NCBI GenBank assembly: GCA_030684515.1
Contig: JAUXVJ010000025.1
Span: 1-64,000, forward strand
DNA from: Actinomycetota bacterium
Lineage (GTDB): Bacteria > Actinomycetota > Actinomycetes > S36-B12
Direction of reading: 5' to 3'
Length of the DNA: 64,000 bases
The first letter of the stretch is position 1; each line of letters starts with the position of its first letter. Of the stretch, positions 1 through 7,970 are shown in pieces. Both the position numbers and the translations under genes were made by a program. The notes under the pieces are model-generated. The model was given only the letters and a program-made list of their open reading frames with translations, made no database searches and was not told the origin of the DNA.

Positions 1-1800
1 GGGATCGAGCGCATGCGCATTCTGCTCAAAGCCTGCAGCGAAGACCTCGCATGCCCGGCGCTCTGCGGCGGCGACGCGGTTGGAAGCATGCTTTCGAACA
101 CCCACTCGCCCACGGGCGGAGACCTCACCGGTGGTGAATTCACGCGCAATGACCACCGACAATTTGGCCCTGACCTGCTCTTCAGACCACTCGTGCGGCG
201 CGAAAGCACGAACCGCGGCCTCGATGCGTGCGGTGATCTCGGCGCCCTTGTTTTCGCACACGATCTCCTCGACGGTGCGCGCCCAGAAGTCGTCGTCCCA
301 CGCTCCAGGCTGCTTTGCGGCATCAACAGGGTCCGCAGAGAAAGCAGCGCCAAGATCAATGTCCGATTCGCGTGCCCGGTCGATCATCCGAGCTCGGACT
401 TGGCCCCACGTGAGGGTCTGCTCGCCCTTCGCGCGGGTGATCTTGCGCTTGGCTCGCGAGTCCAGAATCTGCAGCCGAGAGCGATCCACACCGACCGACT
501 CCTCGTGCAACGATTCCAGTGTTTCTGCGCGCACAAGTGCCTGCGCCTGGGAATAGAAGGCCATGAGATCCGCATCAGCGCCGATGACCTCCCACTGGCT
601 ACCGGCGAGATCGAACTCCCATCCGGTCACGAGCCCGCGCTGCGTGGACAACTGGCGCAAGTGCCGCTCAAATTGTGCCTGGAGCCACCACGAATGGTTC
701 ACCATGTCGGCCCCACCGGTCGCCATCGTGCGTTCCACCCCATCGACGCAAACAACCCGGTTGGGGATCATCACGTGCCCATGCAAGTGTGGATCTAGTT
801 CACGCGAGTACGACTCAATCGACACCGTCGCCGCGTATCCGAGTCCTTGAATAGGTATGGTCTTTTGCCCATCTCCTTCGTGTCCGGTACGTCCGTGAGC
901 AACCCGCGCCATGAGCTCATCGGTAGCTTGACGCGCGGCATCTCGGATGGTCTCGAGCCACTGCTCACGCGTTGCTGGATCGGCAACGAATGCGGCAACG
1001 CTGAACGACTTCGGACACGTCAGCGTCATCTCGTAGCCCGCATTGCCAACCTCAGACGTTCGTTCGGCTTGCGCGCGAACTCGCTCCCAAACCCACCGGC
1101 CCAAGGCCTCATTTGACAGCAATAGATCGATCGGATTGCCATCAAACTCTTGCGGAGTTCCCTCCTCATGGAGCGCACGATGGTGCGCACCCAACCGGCG
1201 CATCACCTCGACTCGATCGAACTGGACGGGAGGCGGCACGACGTCCTGCCCATCTCGTGTGTGCGCGCGGTAGAGCTTCCAGGCATGCTCATTGGAGCGC
1301 AACAACGCCTCCGCGGAACGTATGACCAATGTCCCATTTGGCCGATTGCTCGCGCCGGTCAGGGCCCTCAGGTATGCAGCCCTGTCACGGCCAGGCCACA
1401 AGGACTCAGGCTGGATCGCGGCAGCATCACAGGCTTCTTTGAGGACCGTGAAGTAGGGAGAAGCGGCCACGCGAGCCTGACGATTCCTCTGCGTTCGTAC
1501 GCGGATGCGCTCCCCGCTTTCCCTATCGATTCCGTACATCGCGTCACGAACAATGCGGCCGTCAGAGGCCGTCACCAACTCCCCGGGGCGGTACGCCAAG
1601 CGCTCCGCAGTTGCCCCCTTGCCGAGGAACCAGACCTGCCTCGAGTCGACAGAATCCGCCCCCAATCGGTAGTCGACTTGGGCCTCCTGAGCATCCACGG
1701 AAGCAGACTTATCCGGCGTGATTCCACCCAGCCTGTAGCCCACTTGGGCACCCAAATCCGCGCCGTGAACGAGCATCTGGCAGTGACCGCTGCGCGCCAT
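1..1800 (-). CDS. MobF/TrwC-type conjugative relaxase, partial (runs off left edge)
   Basis: The minus strand is open without a stop from an ATG at 1800 to position 1 (600 codons). The start follows a GGAGG box with 7-nt spacing. I see a tyrosine-containing N-terminus (Y22, Y44), then a PKSFSV stretch near residue 283 as in TrwC relaxases, then RELDPHLHGH at residues 333-342, matching the metal-binding LDPQLHTH motif of the MobF family. MobF relaxases nick one strand at oriT covalently through tyrosine and lead transfer; most also carry a C-terminal helicase, which would lie outside this window. Oddities: where TrwC has its first metal His (eleven residues before the LHxH first His) this protein has Glu329, and the N-terminus lacks the usual YY pair. 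It is coupled to a 43-codon ORF upstream (TAG-AG-ATG). Family assignment is firm; activity is inferred. Confidence 0.85.
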   Translation of the reverse strand, partial: MARSGHCQMLVHGADLGAQVGYRLGGITPDKSASVDAQEAQVDYRLGADSVDSRQVWFLGKGATAERLAYRPGELVTASDGRIVRDAMYGIDRESGERIRVRTQRNRQARVAASPYFTVLKEACDAAAIQPESLWPGRDRAAYLRALTGASNRPNGTLVIRSAEALLRSNEHAWKLYRAHTRDGQDVVPPPVQFDRVEVMRRLGAHHRALHEEGTPQEFDGNPIDLLLSNEALGRWVWERVRAQAERTSEVGNAGYEMTLTCPKSFSVAAFVADPATREQWLETIRDAARQATDELMARVAHGRTGHEGDGQKTIPIQGLGYAATVSIESYSRELDPHLHGHVMIPNRVVCVDGVERTMATGGADMVNHSWWLQAQFERHLRQLSTQRGLVTGWEFDLAGSQWEVIGADADLMAFYSQAQALVRAETLESLHEESVGVDRSRLQILDSRAKRKITRAKGEQTLTWGQVRARMIDRARESDIDLGAAFSADPVDAAKQPGAWDDDFWARTVEEIVCENKGAEITARIEAAVRAFAPHEWSEEQVRAKLSVVIAREFTTGEVSARGRVGVRKHASNRVAAAERRACEVFAAGFEQNAHALDP

Positions 1801-1802
1801 CT

Positions 1803-1934
1803 CTAGACCTCCGATCCGGCGAACCAGACGGCGGGGAGCATCAGGATGCCAGCCCGGGAGGTGTTCGTTGGCTTTTGGGCTGTGTCCTTGTCCTTGGGGT
1901 TCTTGTGGTCTTCTGGTGTGTGATGGATTTGCAT
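1803..1934 (-). CDS. Small hypothetical protein upstream of relaxase (43 aa)
   Basis: A 43-codon ORF starting at ATG 1934, with AAGGA ten nucleotides upstream, and ending in TAG two bases before the relaxase ATG, so the two would be translationally coupled. The N-terminal half is rich in Lys, His, Asn and Asp; the C-terminal half is hydrophobic. A longer version from GTG 2015 (70 aa) is possible. The coding strand is strongly A/C-rich, unlike neighbouring genes. No family recognised; it could be a leader region rather than a protein. It lies downstream of regulatory motif copy F. Confidence 0.35.
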   Translation of the reverse strand: MQIHHTPEDHKNPKDKDTAQKPTNTSRAGILMLPAVWFAGSEV

Positions 1935-2012
1935 GGTTTCGGTGTCCTTCGTGGTCGTTTGATCTGGTCTGCTTGGCTTGATTCGATTCCTTGAGTTCTT
2001 GGTCTCTGCTTT

Positions 2013-2048
2013 CACAACGGTGTCGGTGTCTTGGTACCTCGCATTTAC
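2013..2048 (-). promoter_or_regulatory. Island regulatory motif, copy F (toward relaxase)
   Basis: Read on the minus strand: GTAAATGCGAGGTACC, a 10-nt spacer, then CACCGTTGTG. It matches five other copies in the island, and its left part (GTAAATGCGAGGTACCA) is identical to copy C at 15391. It lies about 80 bp before the 43-codon ORF and is arranged divergently with copy A. Confidence 0.6.
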
Positions 2049-2067
2049 GGCTACGCGTCACGTCGCG

Positions 2068-2104
2068 AACTTGCGAGGTACCGGCCGCGCTCACACCGTT
2101 GAAC
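2068..2104 (+). promoter_or_regulatory. Island regulatory motif, copy A (toward 2150 gene)
   Basis: AACTTGCGAGGTACC, an 11-nt spacer, then CACCGTTGAAC. It ends 45 bp before the ATG of the 99-residue protein. It shares its first 15 bases exactly with copy B (8876) and copy D (24055, minus). Confidence 0.6.
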
Positions 2105-2112
2105 GAAGTGAC

Positions 2113-2128
2113 GGGCCGATGTCGGCCC
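2113..2128. repeat. Perfect 7-bp inverted repeat between motif A and the 2150 start
   Basis: GGGCCGA, 2 nt, TCGGCCC. A GC-rich palindrome just after motif A and 21 bp before the ATG at 2150. It could be an operator, a 5'-UTR hairpin, or part of an oriT in the divergent relaxase intergenic region. Confidence 0.45.
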
Positions 2129-2149
2129 ACGCTGACAGGGAGGCGCCGC

Positions 2150-2449
2150 ATGAGCACCCGCACGAACAACGAGTTCCTGGCCACCTCAGCGATCGCAGCC
2201 AATGACCTGGCTGCGGCGCAGGCCAAGCGAGCCGAACTTGAGACCAAGGCCAGTCAACGCTTGGCCAAGGCGCAAGAGCGCCACACCAGTGATCTCAATG
2301 AAGCTCGCCGGGTCGAAGCCGAGGCTTGGAAGCAACTCATGGCAGTGCCCGGCATGACCGCCGCGACCGCGGCGCAGATCGGCAGAACCACGACGATCAA
2401 GGTCAGCCGCTGGATCTCCGGCGGCGGCCAGGACGCTCCATGCAGCTGA
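2150..2449 (+). CDS. Small helical protein with HTH-like C-terminus
   Basis: 99 residues from ATG 2150, preceded by GGGAGG with a 6-nt gap, which decides this start over more upstream ones. Residues about 15-60 are Ala/Glu/Lys/Arg-rich and probably form a long helix or coiled coil. Residues about 65-93 (MTAATAAQIGRTTTIKVSRW) look like a short helix-turn-helix. It is the first gene after motif A and divergent from the relaxase operon. A DNA-binding accessory of transfer is possible, but this is inference from position; no named family recognised. Confidence 0.6.
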   Translation: MSTRTNNEFLATSAIAANDLAAAQAKRAELETKASQRLAKAQERHTSDLNEARRVEAEAWKQLMAVPGMTAATAAQIGRTTTIKVSRWISGGGQDAPCS

Positions 2450-3159
2450 CACCGCGCACTCTGAGCATGGCGCTTGGTGCATGCCTGGCAGGCGGCTTGG
2501 TTGTTGGCGCCGCCATGGTCATCGGTCCTGGTGTCGGAGTCACCGACCCCAGCCCGGAAGCGGCTGCTTCGTCGCCTGCCTATTCCGAGGCTGAACTCGG
2601 TGACGTCCAGGTCACCTTCCCAACACCCTCGATGCGGGTGGCCACACCTTCGTCCGCTGGAACCCCGCTCGATGCGCGGCCCAGCGCTCCTTTGTCGACA
2701 ACAGCGCCAACTAGTGCCTCCACGCCACCAAGTCCTACGCCGAAGGCAACGCCGGCACCGTCTCCAGTTTCGAATGACGCCAGCAGTCGGGATAGGACCA
2801 AGCCGACAGCAGCGCACACGAGCACCCCGACAAGGCCCACCCCGCCGTCGGCACGGTCGCCTAGGCCGAAAGCAATTGCGCCAGCAGCGCGACGCTCTGC
2901 CCCGCACCCGCTGCATGGCTGGAAGCCGCCGCATCTCGGTGTCGGCGTGACTGACATCAGTGCACCGGCATTGTCGTCGGGTGCACTGGTGCATGTCACG
3001 GTCATGTGTTCTCCGAGTTCAGCCTGCGCTGCAAGTGGCAACTCTTTGACGATTACTTCGGAGGCGACTCAAGTATCGGCAACATGGAGCAGTCCGTCTG
3101 TCGCGCATTGGCGCGCCTGGATGAAATCAAGTGGCTTCCACGCCGCTGCAACGGGATGA
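2440..3159 (+). CDS. Secreted or membrane-anchored Pro/Thr/Ser-rich protein
   Basis: 239 residues from ATG 2440, which overlaps the end of the previous gene by 10 nt; CAGGA lies 6 nt upstream. Residues about 8-33 form a hydrophobic signal or signal-anchor (LSMALGACLAGGLVVGAAMV). Residues about 45-165 are dominated by Pro, Ser, Thr and Ala, a typical extended cell-wall-spanning linker. A small Cys-containing C-terminal domain (about 170-239) follows. A surface role in mating-pair contact would fit the relaxase neighbour, but that is speculation. No family recognised. Confidence 0.55.
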   Translation: MQLTPRTLSMALGACLAGGLVVGAAMVIGPGVGVTDPSPEAAASSPAYSEAELGDVQVTFPTPSMRVATPSSAGTPLDARPSAPLSTTAPTSASTPPSPTPKATPAPSPVSNDASSRDRTKPTAAHTSTPTRPTPPSARSPRPKAIAPAARRSAPHPLHGWKPPHLGVGVTDISAPALSSGALVHVTVMCSPSSACAASGNSLTITSEATQVSATWSSPSVAHWRAWMKSSGFHAAATG

Positions 3160-3208
3160 ATGTCCGACCCGACACTTACCCTGCCCTGATTAGCCGGAAG
3201 GAGCCGAC

Positions 3209-3406
3209 ATGATCGCCATCATCGTCCTCGTCGCCTTGGCCCTCATCGTGGGGTTAGTCGTGAGCTTCGTCGCACTCGTCGTGGTAATCGTGAAGGCGGT
3301 TTTCAGGACCAGCCGGAGTTCGCCATTGGAGACACCAGCGTTCACAGCGGGAGAGAATCAGGAGTTCCTGCACATTGTGCAATCTGAATGGCCGGCTAGC
3401 CCCTAA
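3209..3406 (+). CDS. Small single-span membrane protein (65 aa)
   Basis: Starts at ATG 3209 with AGGAG 6 nt upstream. Residues about 2-32 are one very hydrophobic segment (IAIIVLVALALIVGLVVSF) ending in a Lys/Arg patch; the remaining 30 residues are polar. It is the last gene of the rightward trio begun at 2150. Small membrane proteins of this kind are common in actinobacterial conjugative elements, but no specific function can be read from it. Confidence 0.6.
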   Translation: MIAIIVLVALALIVGLVVSFVALVVVIVKAVFRTSRSSPLETPAFTAGENQEFLHIVQSEWPASP

Positions 3407-3687
3407 CGCGTCTTTGGCAGATATGCGTTCAATCGTTCCGCGATGAGCACCCTTCGCTCGTGGCAGGAGTGCTCGTTGTTTCCTAAGTCGTATAGGGCCG
3501 GATGCAGCGGCACAGGCTCGTCGCGCACATGTTCCGCCGCTGTGCCGAAATGCGAGTTACATAGTCCATCGCGCCGGCATGCCGACGAGTTGCTCGACGC
3601 TTCGTGCTTGCCGTCGACACTTGATCCCTCATTGGGAAATCCACTTCGTAGGCGGTCCGCTGAATAGCGATGCACTCAGAGTGAGTG
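3407..3687. other. Intergenic region, nothing recognised
   Basis: 281 bp between the convergent 65-residue gene and the restriction operon. A 90-codon minus-strand frame (3403-3675) exists but has no convincing ribosome binding site or domain. No terminator with a T-tract was seen. Confidence 0.4.
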
Positions 3688-6282
3688 CTACGTAGGCTCC
3701 CGAACCGTACGATCCCAGAGCCCAAGCTTGAGCCCATTGGCGTCGAGCGGGGCAGTGCCCAAGTAGTCCAAACTGGCGCGCTCGAACAGCCGGAACTGCC
3801 AGATGGCCTCCTCCATGTGCGCCGGATGGAACACACCCACCTCGGAGAGCCTGTTGAAGTCGCCGAGCGTCAGTCCAGTAACGCGCTCGAACAGTTGGGT
3901 ATCCAGCGACCTGATGATGTCTACGAGCGCTTCCTCGCGGTAGTCGGTTAGATACATGAACACCGGCACTGCCTGGACGAATTTCAGGAGCTTGGAGCGC
4001 AGCGTGTTTACTTGATCGCGCTTGGCCTTGCGGGCCGCTTTGACTTCAGGGTCCTCTTCCTCCGTCGAACCTCCGCCCTTTGGCTTCTTGCCCGCTCGGA
4101 CTTTCTGCGAGTTGGAGATGATCTTGGTGGCGTCCTGACGCAGGTTGCGGAAGTCCTCCATCTGCTCGAGTCGCTCGATGAGGTCACTATCGCCCAAGAG
4201 CTCGGTAAGTACGGCTTCCGACAGGTCGATGAGGCGCGGGCTACCCCAGCGCTTGGCGAGCATCGCAGCGCCAGCGCCGGCCGTGCCCCAGTCCATGATG
4301 TGGTTCACGTCTACGGGGTCCATGCGGCCCCCTTCGAACTGGAAGATGGGCAGGAACTCAATGAGTTCCCCGATGACTTCGGCCGGCGAGGTCTTTGTTG
4401 AGCCGCCCGCGAGTTTCGTGCCGTACTGGTACACCAGTGTCAGCGCCCGGTTCGGGTCGAAGTCAAACACGAAGCACGTGTCCTTGTTGACGGTGCGCGT
4501 GCCGTCGTCGTTCCTGGTAGCCCAGGGCGACTGCACGCGGAATGCCGCCTGGAAGTAGGACTCGGGTGACTTGAGCGATCGCAGGATAAGGATGGCGCCC
4601 CATTGGGGGACGGTGACGCCGGTCATGAGCTTGCCGACAGACAAGGTGATGGTCTGCTTGCCCAGCTTGGCTGCCTTGGCCAGCATTGCATCGACGGGGA
4701 CCTTTGCCTCGGCGCCCATCTTGGCGCTATTGCCTGCTGCGACGTGAATGAGGAAGTCGCGGAAGAACGGGTGCACTTCCAGGGCGGCCTTCATCGCGTG
4801 GGCGGAGGCGACAGTGGGCAGGAACCAGACGCTGTGTTCGACCGCCTGGGCAAACCGCGCGTCGCTGTAGGGGAACGGTGGTTTGAAGTTGTTGAGCAGC
4901 TTCTCTGTGGCTGACTGGGTGAGCCGGCCGCGCAGCATGTTGAGGAACTCGCTGACGCTGCTGGGCTCAGCGAATTGGTATTCGGAGCCGATCTTCGACG
5001 CGGCGAAGAAGCCGGACAGGTCAAACAGGCCGTCGGCGCCCTGGTCGATGGCTGCGGACGCGACCTCCGACAGGGCGTACGTGAACATCTGCATCTGTGG
5101 AAGCTCACGGTAGGGGTTGCGTTCTGGGTCTCGCGCCGGATCGTCTGCCCAGTGCTGCTTGGCGTACTGCTCGTCGGGGTAGGTCCAGTTGTAAATTGCG
5201 TCCTCGTTGAACTCGCCCTCAGTCAGGGCGCGGAACGGGGTGCCGGACAGGTACAGGTAGTACTTGCTGGACAGGTGGAGCTGCTCGGCGTCGAGGTCGG
5301 TTGCCAGGTCGGTGTCAGGAGTGGCCGAGTACAGACGGGGCTTGCCGATGGCAGCTAGGTCGGCAACCTCATCGGCATGCTCAGCCTCGTTCTCGGCCTC
5401 CTTCTGCGCGGCCTTGGTCACCTCGGCCAGCGAAGGGGCCGGGCTGGTCACTTCCTTGGCAGCGCCCTGCCACGCCCCGAAGTGGTACTCGTCCATAACG
5501 ATGCAGTCCCAGTCGATGAGGTGCAGATCCACGTTGTGGTCCTTGACGTCGCCATCTGCTTTCGTGCCCAGGAGGTCCTGGAACGACGCGAACCACACGA
5601 CAGGGGAAGCTCTGCCCGTATCGGCTGGATTGTCGCGGTCGGCGAACAGCCAGTCGGCGAAGTCCACATGCCCGAGCAGGTCGTCGCGCCAAGCGTTGCG
5701 GACGGCGGGCTTGTAGGTCAGGACCAGGATGCGCTTCCAGCCCATGCGCTTTGCGAGCTGGTAGGTCGTGAAGGTCTTCCCGAAGCGCATCTTCGCGTTC
5801 CACAGGTAACGAGGCGGGTGGACGTCGGCGGCGTGCTCGACGAAGTACGCGGCGGTCTGATCGACGGCGACAGCCTGTTCGGGACGCATGCCGAAGTCCT
5901 GGGTGCGCGTGGGGTCGTAGGCCCGACGTGTGCGGACAGCCGCGAGCGCGGCACGCACTTCGTCCATGGTCGCCTCGAGGACCTCGCTCTTGCGCTGGAC
6001 GCCGGCGGCGTCGAGGACTTTGTGGACGGCGTGGTCGTCGAAGGTAGTGCCGTCGTCGCGCAATGCGGGCTCGTCCAGGTGGATGACGATGCCGTCGCCG
6101 TCGGGGTAGACGGTGCCGGTCTGCTCCTTGATTCGCACGCGCGGATCTGGGCGGCCGGTGTAGCCGACTTTCAGTCGTCCGCGCCCCGTGATTGTGGTCG
6201 AGCCGACGGTGCGCTTCCAGTCGGTGTCGTAGCCAGGGGCGCTATACACGTAGATGCGTCCTGCGGGCTTGCTGCCGCTCAC
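3688..6282 (-). CDS. GIY-YIG-like nuclease / SF2 helicase fusion of a restriction system
   Basis: 864 residues. Residues 9-95 resemble a GIY-YIG/T5orf172 nuclease: YVY at 11-13, LKVGYTGRPDPRVRIKEQ at 37-54, and a DDHAVHKVL helix near 82-90. The rest is an SF2 helicase: Q-like region near 130, Walker A AKMRFGKT at 163-170, motif II DEYH at 264-267, motif III SGTPF at 346-350, and a motif VI-like QAAFRVQSPW near 600. A charged linker near 740 precedes a helical C-terminus. It starts with GTG 6282 overlapping the methyltransferase stop (GTGA), so the two are co-translated. Likely the DNA-translocating and cleaving subunit of an R-M or related defence system; cleavage specificity unknown. The domain order is visible, the system type is inferred. 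Confidence 0.8.
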   Translation of the reverse strand: MSGSKPAGRIYVYSAPGYDTDWKRTVGSTTITGRGRLKVGYTGRPDPRVRIKEQTGTVYPDGDGIVIHLDEPALRDDGTTFDDHAVHKVLDAAGVQRKSEVLEATMDEVRAALAAVRTRRAYDPTRTQDFGMRPEQAVAVDQTAAYFVEHAADVHPPRYLWNAKMRFGKTFTTYQLAKRMGWKRILVLTYKPAVRNAWRDDLLGHVDFADWLFADRDNPADTGRASPVVWFASFQDLLGTKADGDVKDHNVDLHLIDWDCIVMDEYHFGAWQGAAKEVTSPAPSLAEVTKAAQKEAENEAEHADEVADLAAIGKPRLYSATPDTDLATDLDAEQLHLSSKYYLYLSGTPFRALTEGEFNEDAIYNWTYPDEQYAKQHWADDPARDPERNPYRELPQMQMFTYALSEVASAAIDQGADGLFDLSGFFAASKIGSEYQFAEPSSVSEFLNMLRGRLTQSATEKLLNNFKPPFPYSDARFAQAVEHSVWFLPTVASAHAMKAALEVHPFFRDFLIHVAAGNSAKMGAEAKVPVDAMLAKAAKLGKQTITLSVGKLMTGVTVPQWGAILILRSLKSPESYFQAAFRVQSPWATRNDDGTRTVNKDTCFVFDFDPNRALTLVYQYGTKLAGGSTKTSPAEVIGELIEFLPIFQFEGGRMDPVDVNHIMDWGTAGAGAAMLAKRWGSPRLIDLSEAVLTELLGDSDLIERLEQMEDFRNLRQDATKIISNSQKVRAGKKPKGGGSTEEEDPEVKAARKAKRDQVNTLRSKLLKFVQAVPVFMYLTDYREEALVDIIRSLDTQLFERVTGLTLGDFNRLSEVGVFHPAHMEEAIWQFRLFERASLDYLGTAPLDANGLKLGLWDRTVREPT

Positions 6283-7970
6283 TCGCCATCCCCGTCCCCG
6301 TCAGGATCTGGGGCTTCGACCTCGTCGCGGGCCCCGGGCGAGCGGTACTTGGCGCCTCCTGGAAGGTGGGAGGCAGGGATGGGCGAGTCGAGTGAGAGGT
6401 TCACCGAGCGGGGCCTGATGCTCGCCTCGATATGGGCGGCCTCGTCATCGGTTAGCTCGAAGTGCTCGTAGAGGTCTGCGTCCGTCCAGGGACGCTTCAT
6501 ATCCAGCAGTGGCACGAACCGGAATCTGTCCGGTGTCACGTGCTGGGTGAGTTTGCGCTGCAGGACGAGGAACCGGACGAACTTCGTCGCCAGATAGTGG
6601 GCGTAGTTCTCCGTCTCCTGGCGCGTGTCGAACATGCCAGTGATGAAGTAGGTCTGTGTGCACGCCGATCCGGGGGCCAGAGCGATTGGCTCACCGAGAA
6701 CGACGTCGACGATTCGGCCCTCGTCATCTTGGTTCGTGTCACCGCTGCTTGCCATTGGCAGCAGGACCTTCCAACGGTCAATCCACTGGTGGTTGCGCTG
6801 GATCTGGTCAGCTCGGCTGTAGCCGATATGGCTTGCGTAGATCAGAGGAATGGCGCCATCGAAAGGCTCCGGCACACTGCCCGGGTAGTTCGACCTCATC
6901 GTCAAGCCGAACGGCTTGGTTACCGTGCAAAGCGTCTCGACACGCGTCTTCGACTTGGCTGTGACCTTGCGAATGATGCTCATGGCGCGGTTATCTCGAA
7001 CAAGAACCCCGTCGCCTTCGCGCAAGTCTCGGGACATGGTGCTGACGATCGTCCCGTCGATGCGCGTCGCGAACTCGCAGTCGCCATCGTGGTCGCGGTC
7101 CCACATGAAATAGTTGACGCCGCCGCGGATCTTCACGCCGGGGAAGCAGTCGAAAACCTTCGGGTTGTCCACGATGGTTCGTAGCCGCCGGTCAGCGATC
7201 ATCTTTCCACGAAAGTCATCGAGGCCCTTGCCCCCAGCGAACCAACGCGAGGGAATGATCATTGCAAGGTACTTCGGGTTAAGGGCGATGGCATGCTCGA
7301 CGAAGCGGTGGTAGATCGGTGAAGCTGTAGCACCGAACCCCTCGGTACCAAGCTGGTAGGGAGGATTGCCGACGATCACATCGAACTGCATGTCCTTCAT
7401 CTCCTCCGTTGGATACGCCCCGTGGATGAAGGCGTAGGCGTAATTCTCACGAGACTCTCCACGCTCCAGTGCGACCGGTGCGCCGCACACCCGACACGGG
7501 CCAGACGCCTGGCCGTGCTTGTTAACTGGGTATTCGTGCTCGGCCTGGACGAACGGGAGGTGGCCGTCGGGGTCGTCGAACGCCACGAGGGAGTACGCGC
7601 TTGTGGCGTCGCGGGACACGTATACGGAACGCCGGGTCATTTCTCCGTGGACCTGTGTGATGCCGCAGCCATACAGCATGTTGCGCAGGATGTGGTCGGC
7701 GCGCTTGACCGGATCGGGCTCCCACTCCGCGAGCCCGATCATCAGCCGGCGTGCAGCCTCACGCAGTATCGAGCCGGACTTCGTCCCAGGATCGAGCCAC
7801 TTGTAGTCAGGGTTGGACCACACCTCGGAGGGGAGGATGTCGAGCAGTGCGCGGGCGAGCAGAGGCGGAGTCGGCACCGCGTCGGACGATAAGGCCGCGA
7901 TGACGTCGAGGATGTCGGGGACGCGCTGGGTCCGGGTCAGGCCGGAGGTGTTGGTCAAGTCGATGCTCAC
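6279..7970 (-). CDS. Eco57I-type adenine DNA methyltransferase
   Basis: 563 residues from GTG 7970, chosen because GTGA overlaps the stop of the upstream methyltransferase gene; a longer frame to 8111 lies inside that gene. A variant AdoMet motif I (LDPGTKSGSIL) lies near residue 55 and motif IV (VIVGNPPYQLG) near 195; NPPY marks N6-adenine methyltransferases. A CRVCG pair lies between them. The C-terminal half is the target-recognition/TaqI-C-like region typical of Eco57I enzymes. It would protect host DNA from the 3688-6282 helicase-nuclease. Middle gene of a three-gene operon. Confidence 0.8.
   Translation of the reverse strand: MSIDLTNTSGLTRTQRVPDILDVIAALSSDAVPTPPLLARALLDILPSEVWSNPDYKWLDPGTKSGSILREAARRLMIGLAEWEPDPVKRADHILRNMLYGCGITQVHGEMTRRSVYVSRDATSAYSLVAFDDPDGHLPFVQAEHEYPVNKHGQASGPCRVCGAPVALERGESRENYAYAFIHGAYPTEEMKDMQFDVIVGNPPYQLGTEGFGATASPIYHRFVEHAIALNPKYLAMIIPSRWFAGGKGLDDFRGKMIADRRLRTIVDNPKVFDCFPGVKIRGGVNYFMWDRDHDGDCEFATRIDGTIVSTMSRDLREGDGVLVRDNRAMSIIRKVTAKSKTRVETLCTVTKPFGLTMRSNYPGSVPEPFDGAIPLIYASHIGYSRADQIQRNHQWIDRWKVLLPMASSGDTNQDDEGRIVDVVLGEPIALAPGSACTQTYFITGMFDTRQETENYAHYLATKFVRFLVLQRKLTQHVTPDRFRFVPLLDMKRPWTDADLYEHFELTDDEAAHIEASIRPRSVNLSLDSPIPASHLPGGAKYRSPGARDEVEAPDPDGDGDGE

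Noticed and set aside
13-798. Long plus-strand open frames over 1-1800
   Set aside because: The minus strand encodes a continuous relaxase with family motifs and a perfect ribosome binding site; the plus frames are its antisense shadows.
3403-3675. 90-codon minus-strand frame
   Set aside because: No ribosome binding site or recognisable domain; left as intergenic, though a small gene cannot be excluded.
5377-6471. 364-codon plus-strand frame
   Set aside because: Antisense to the helicase N-terminus; no ribosome binding site or domain.
7340-7360. Extra GGTACC as a seventh regulatory motif
   Set aside because: It lies inside the methylase gene and lacks both the TGCGA and CACCGTTGA parts.
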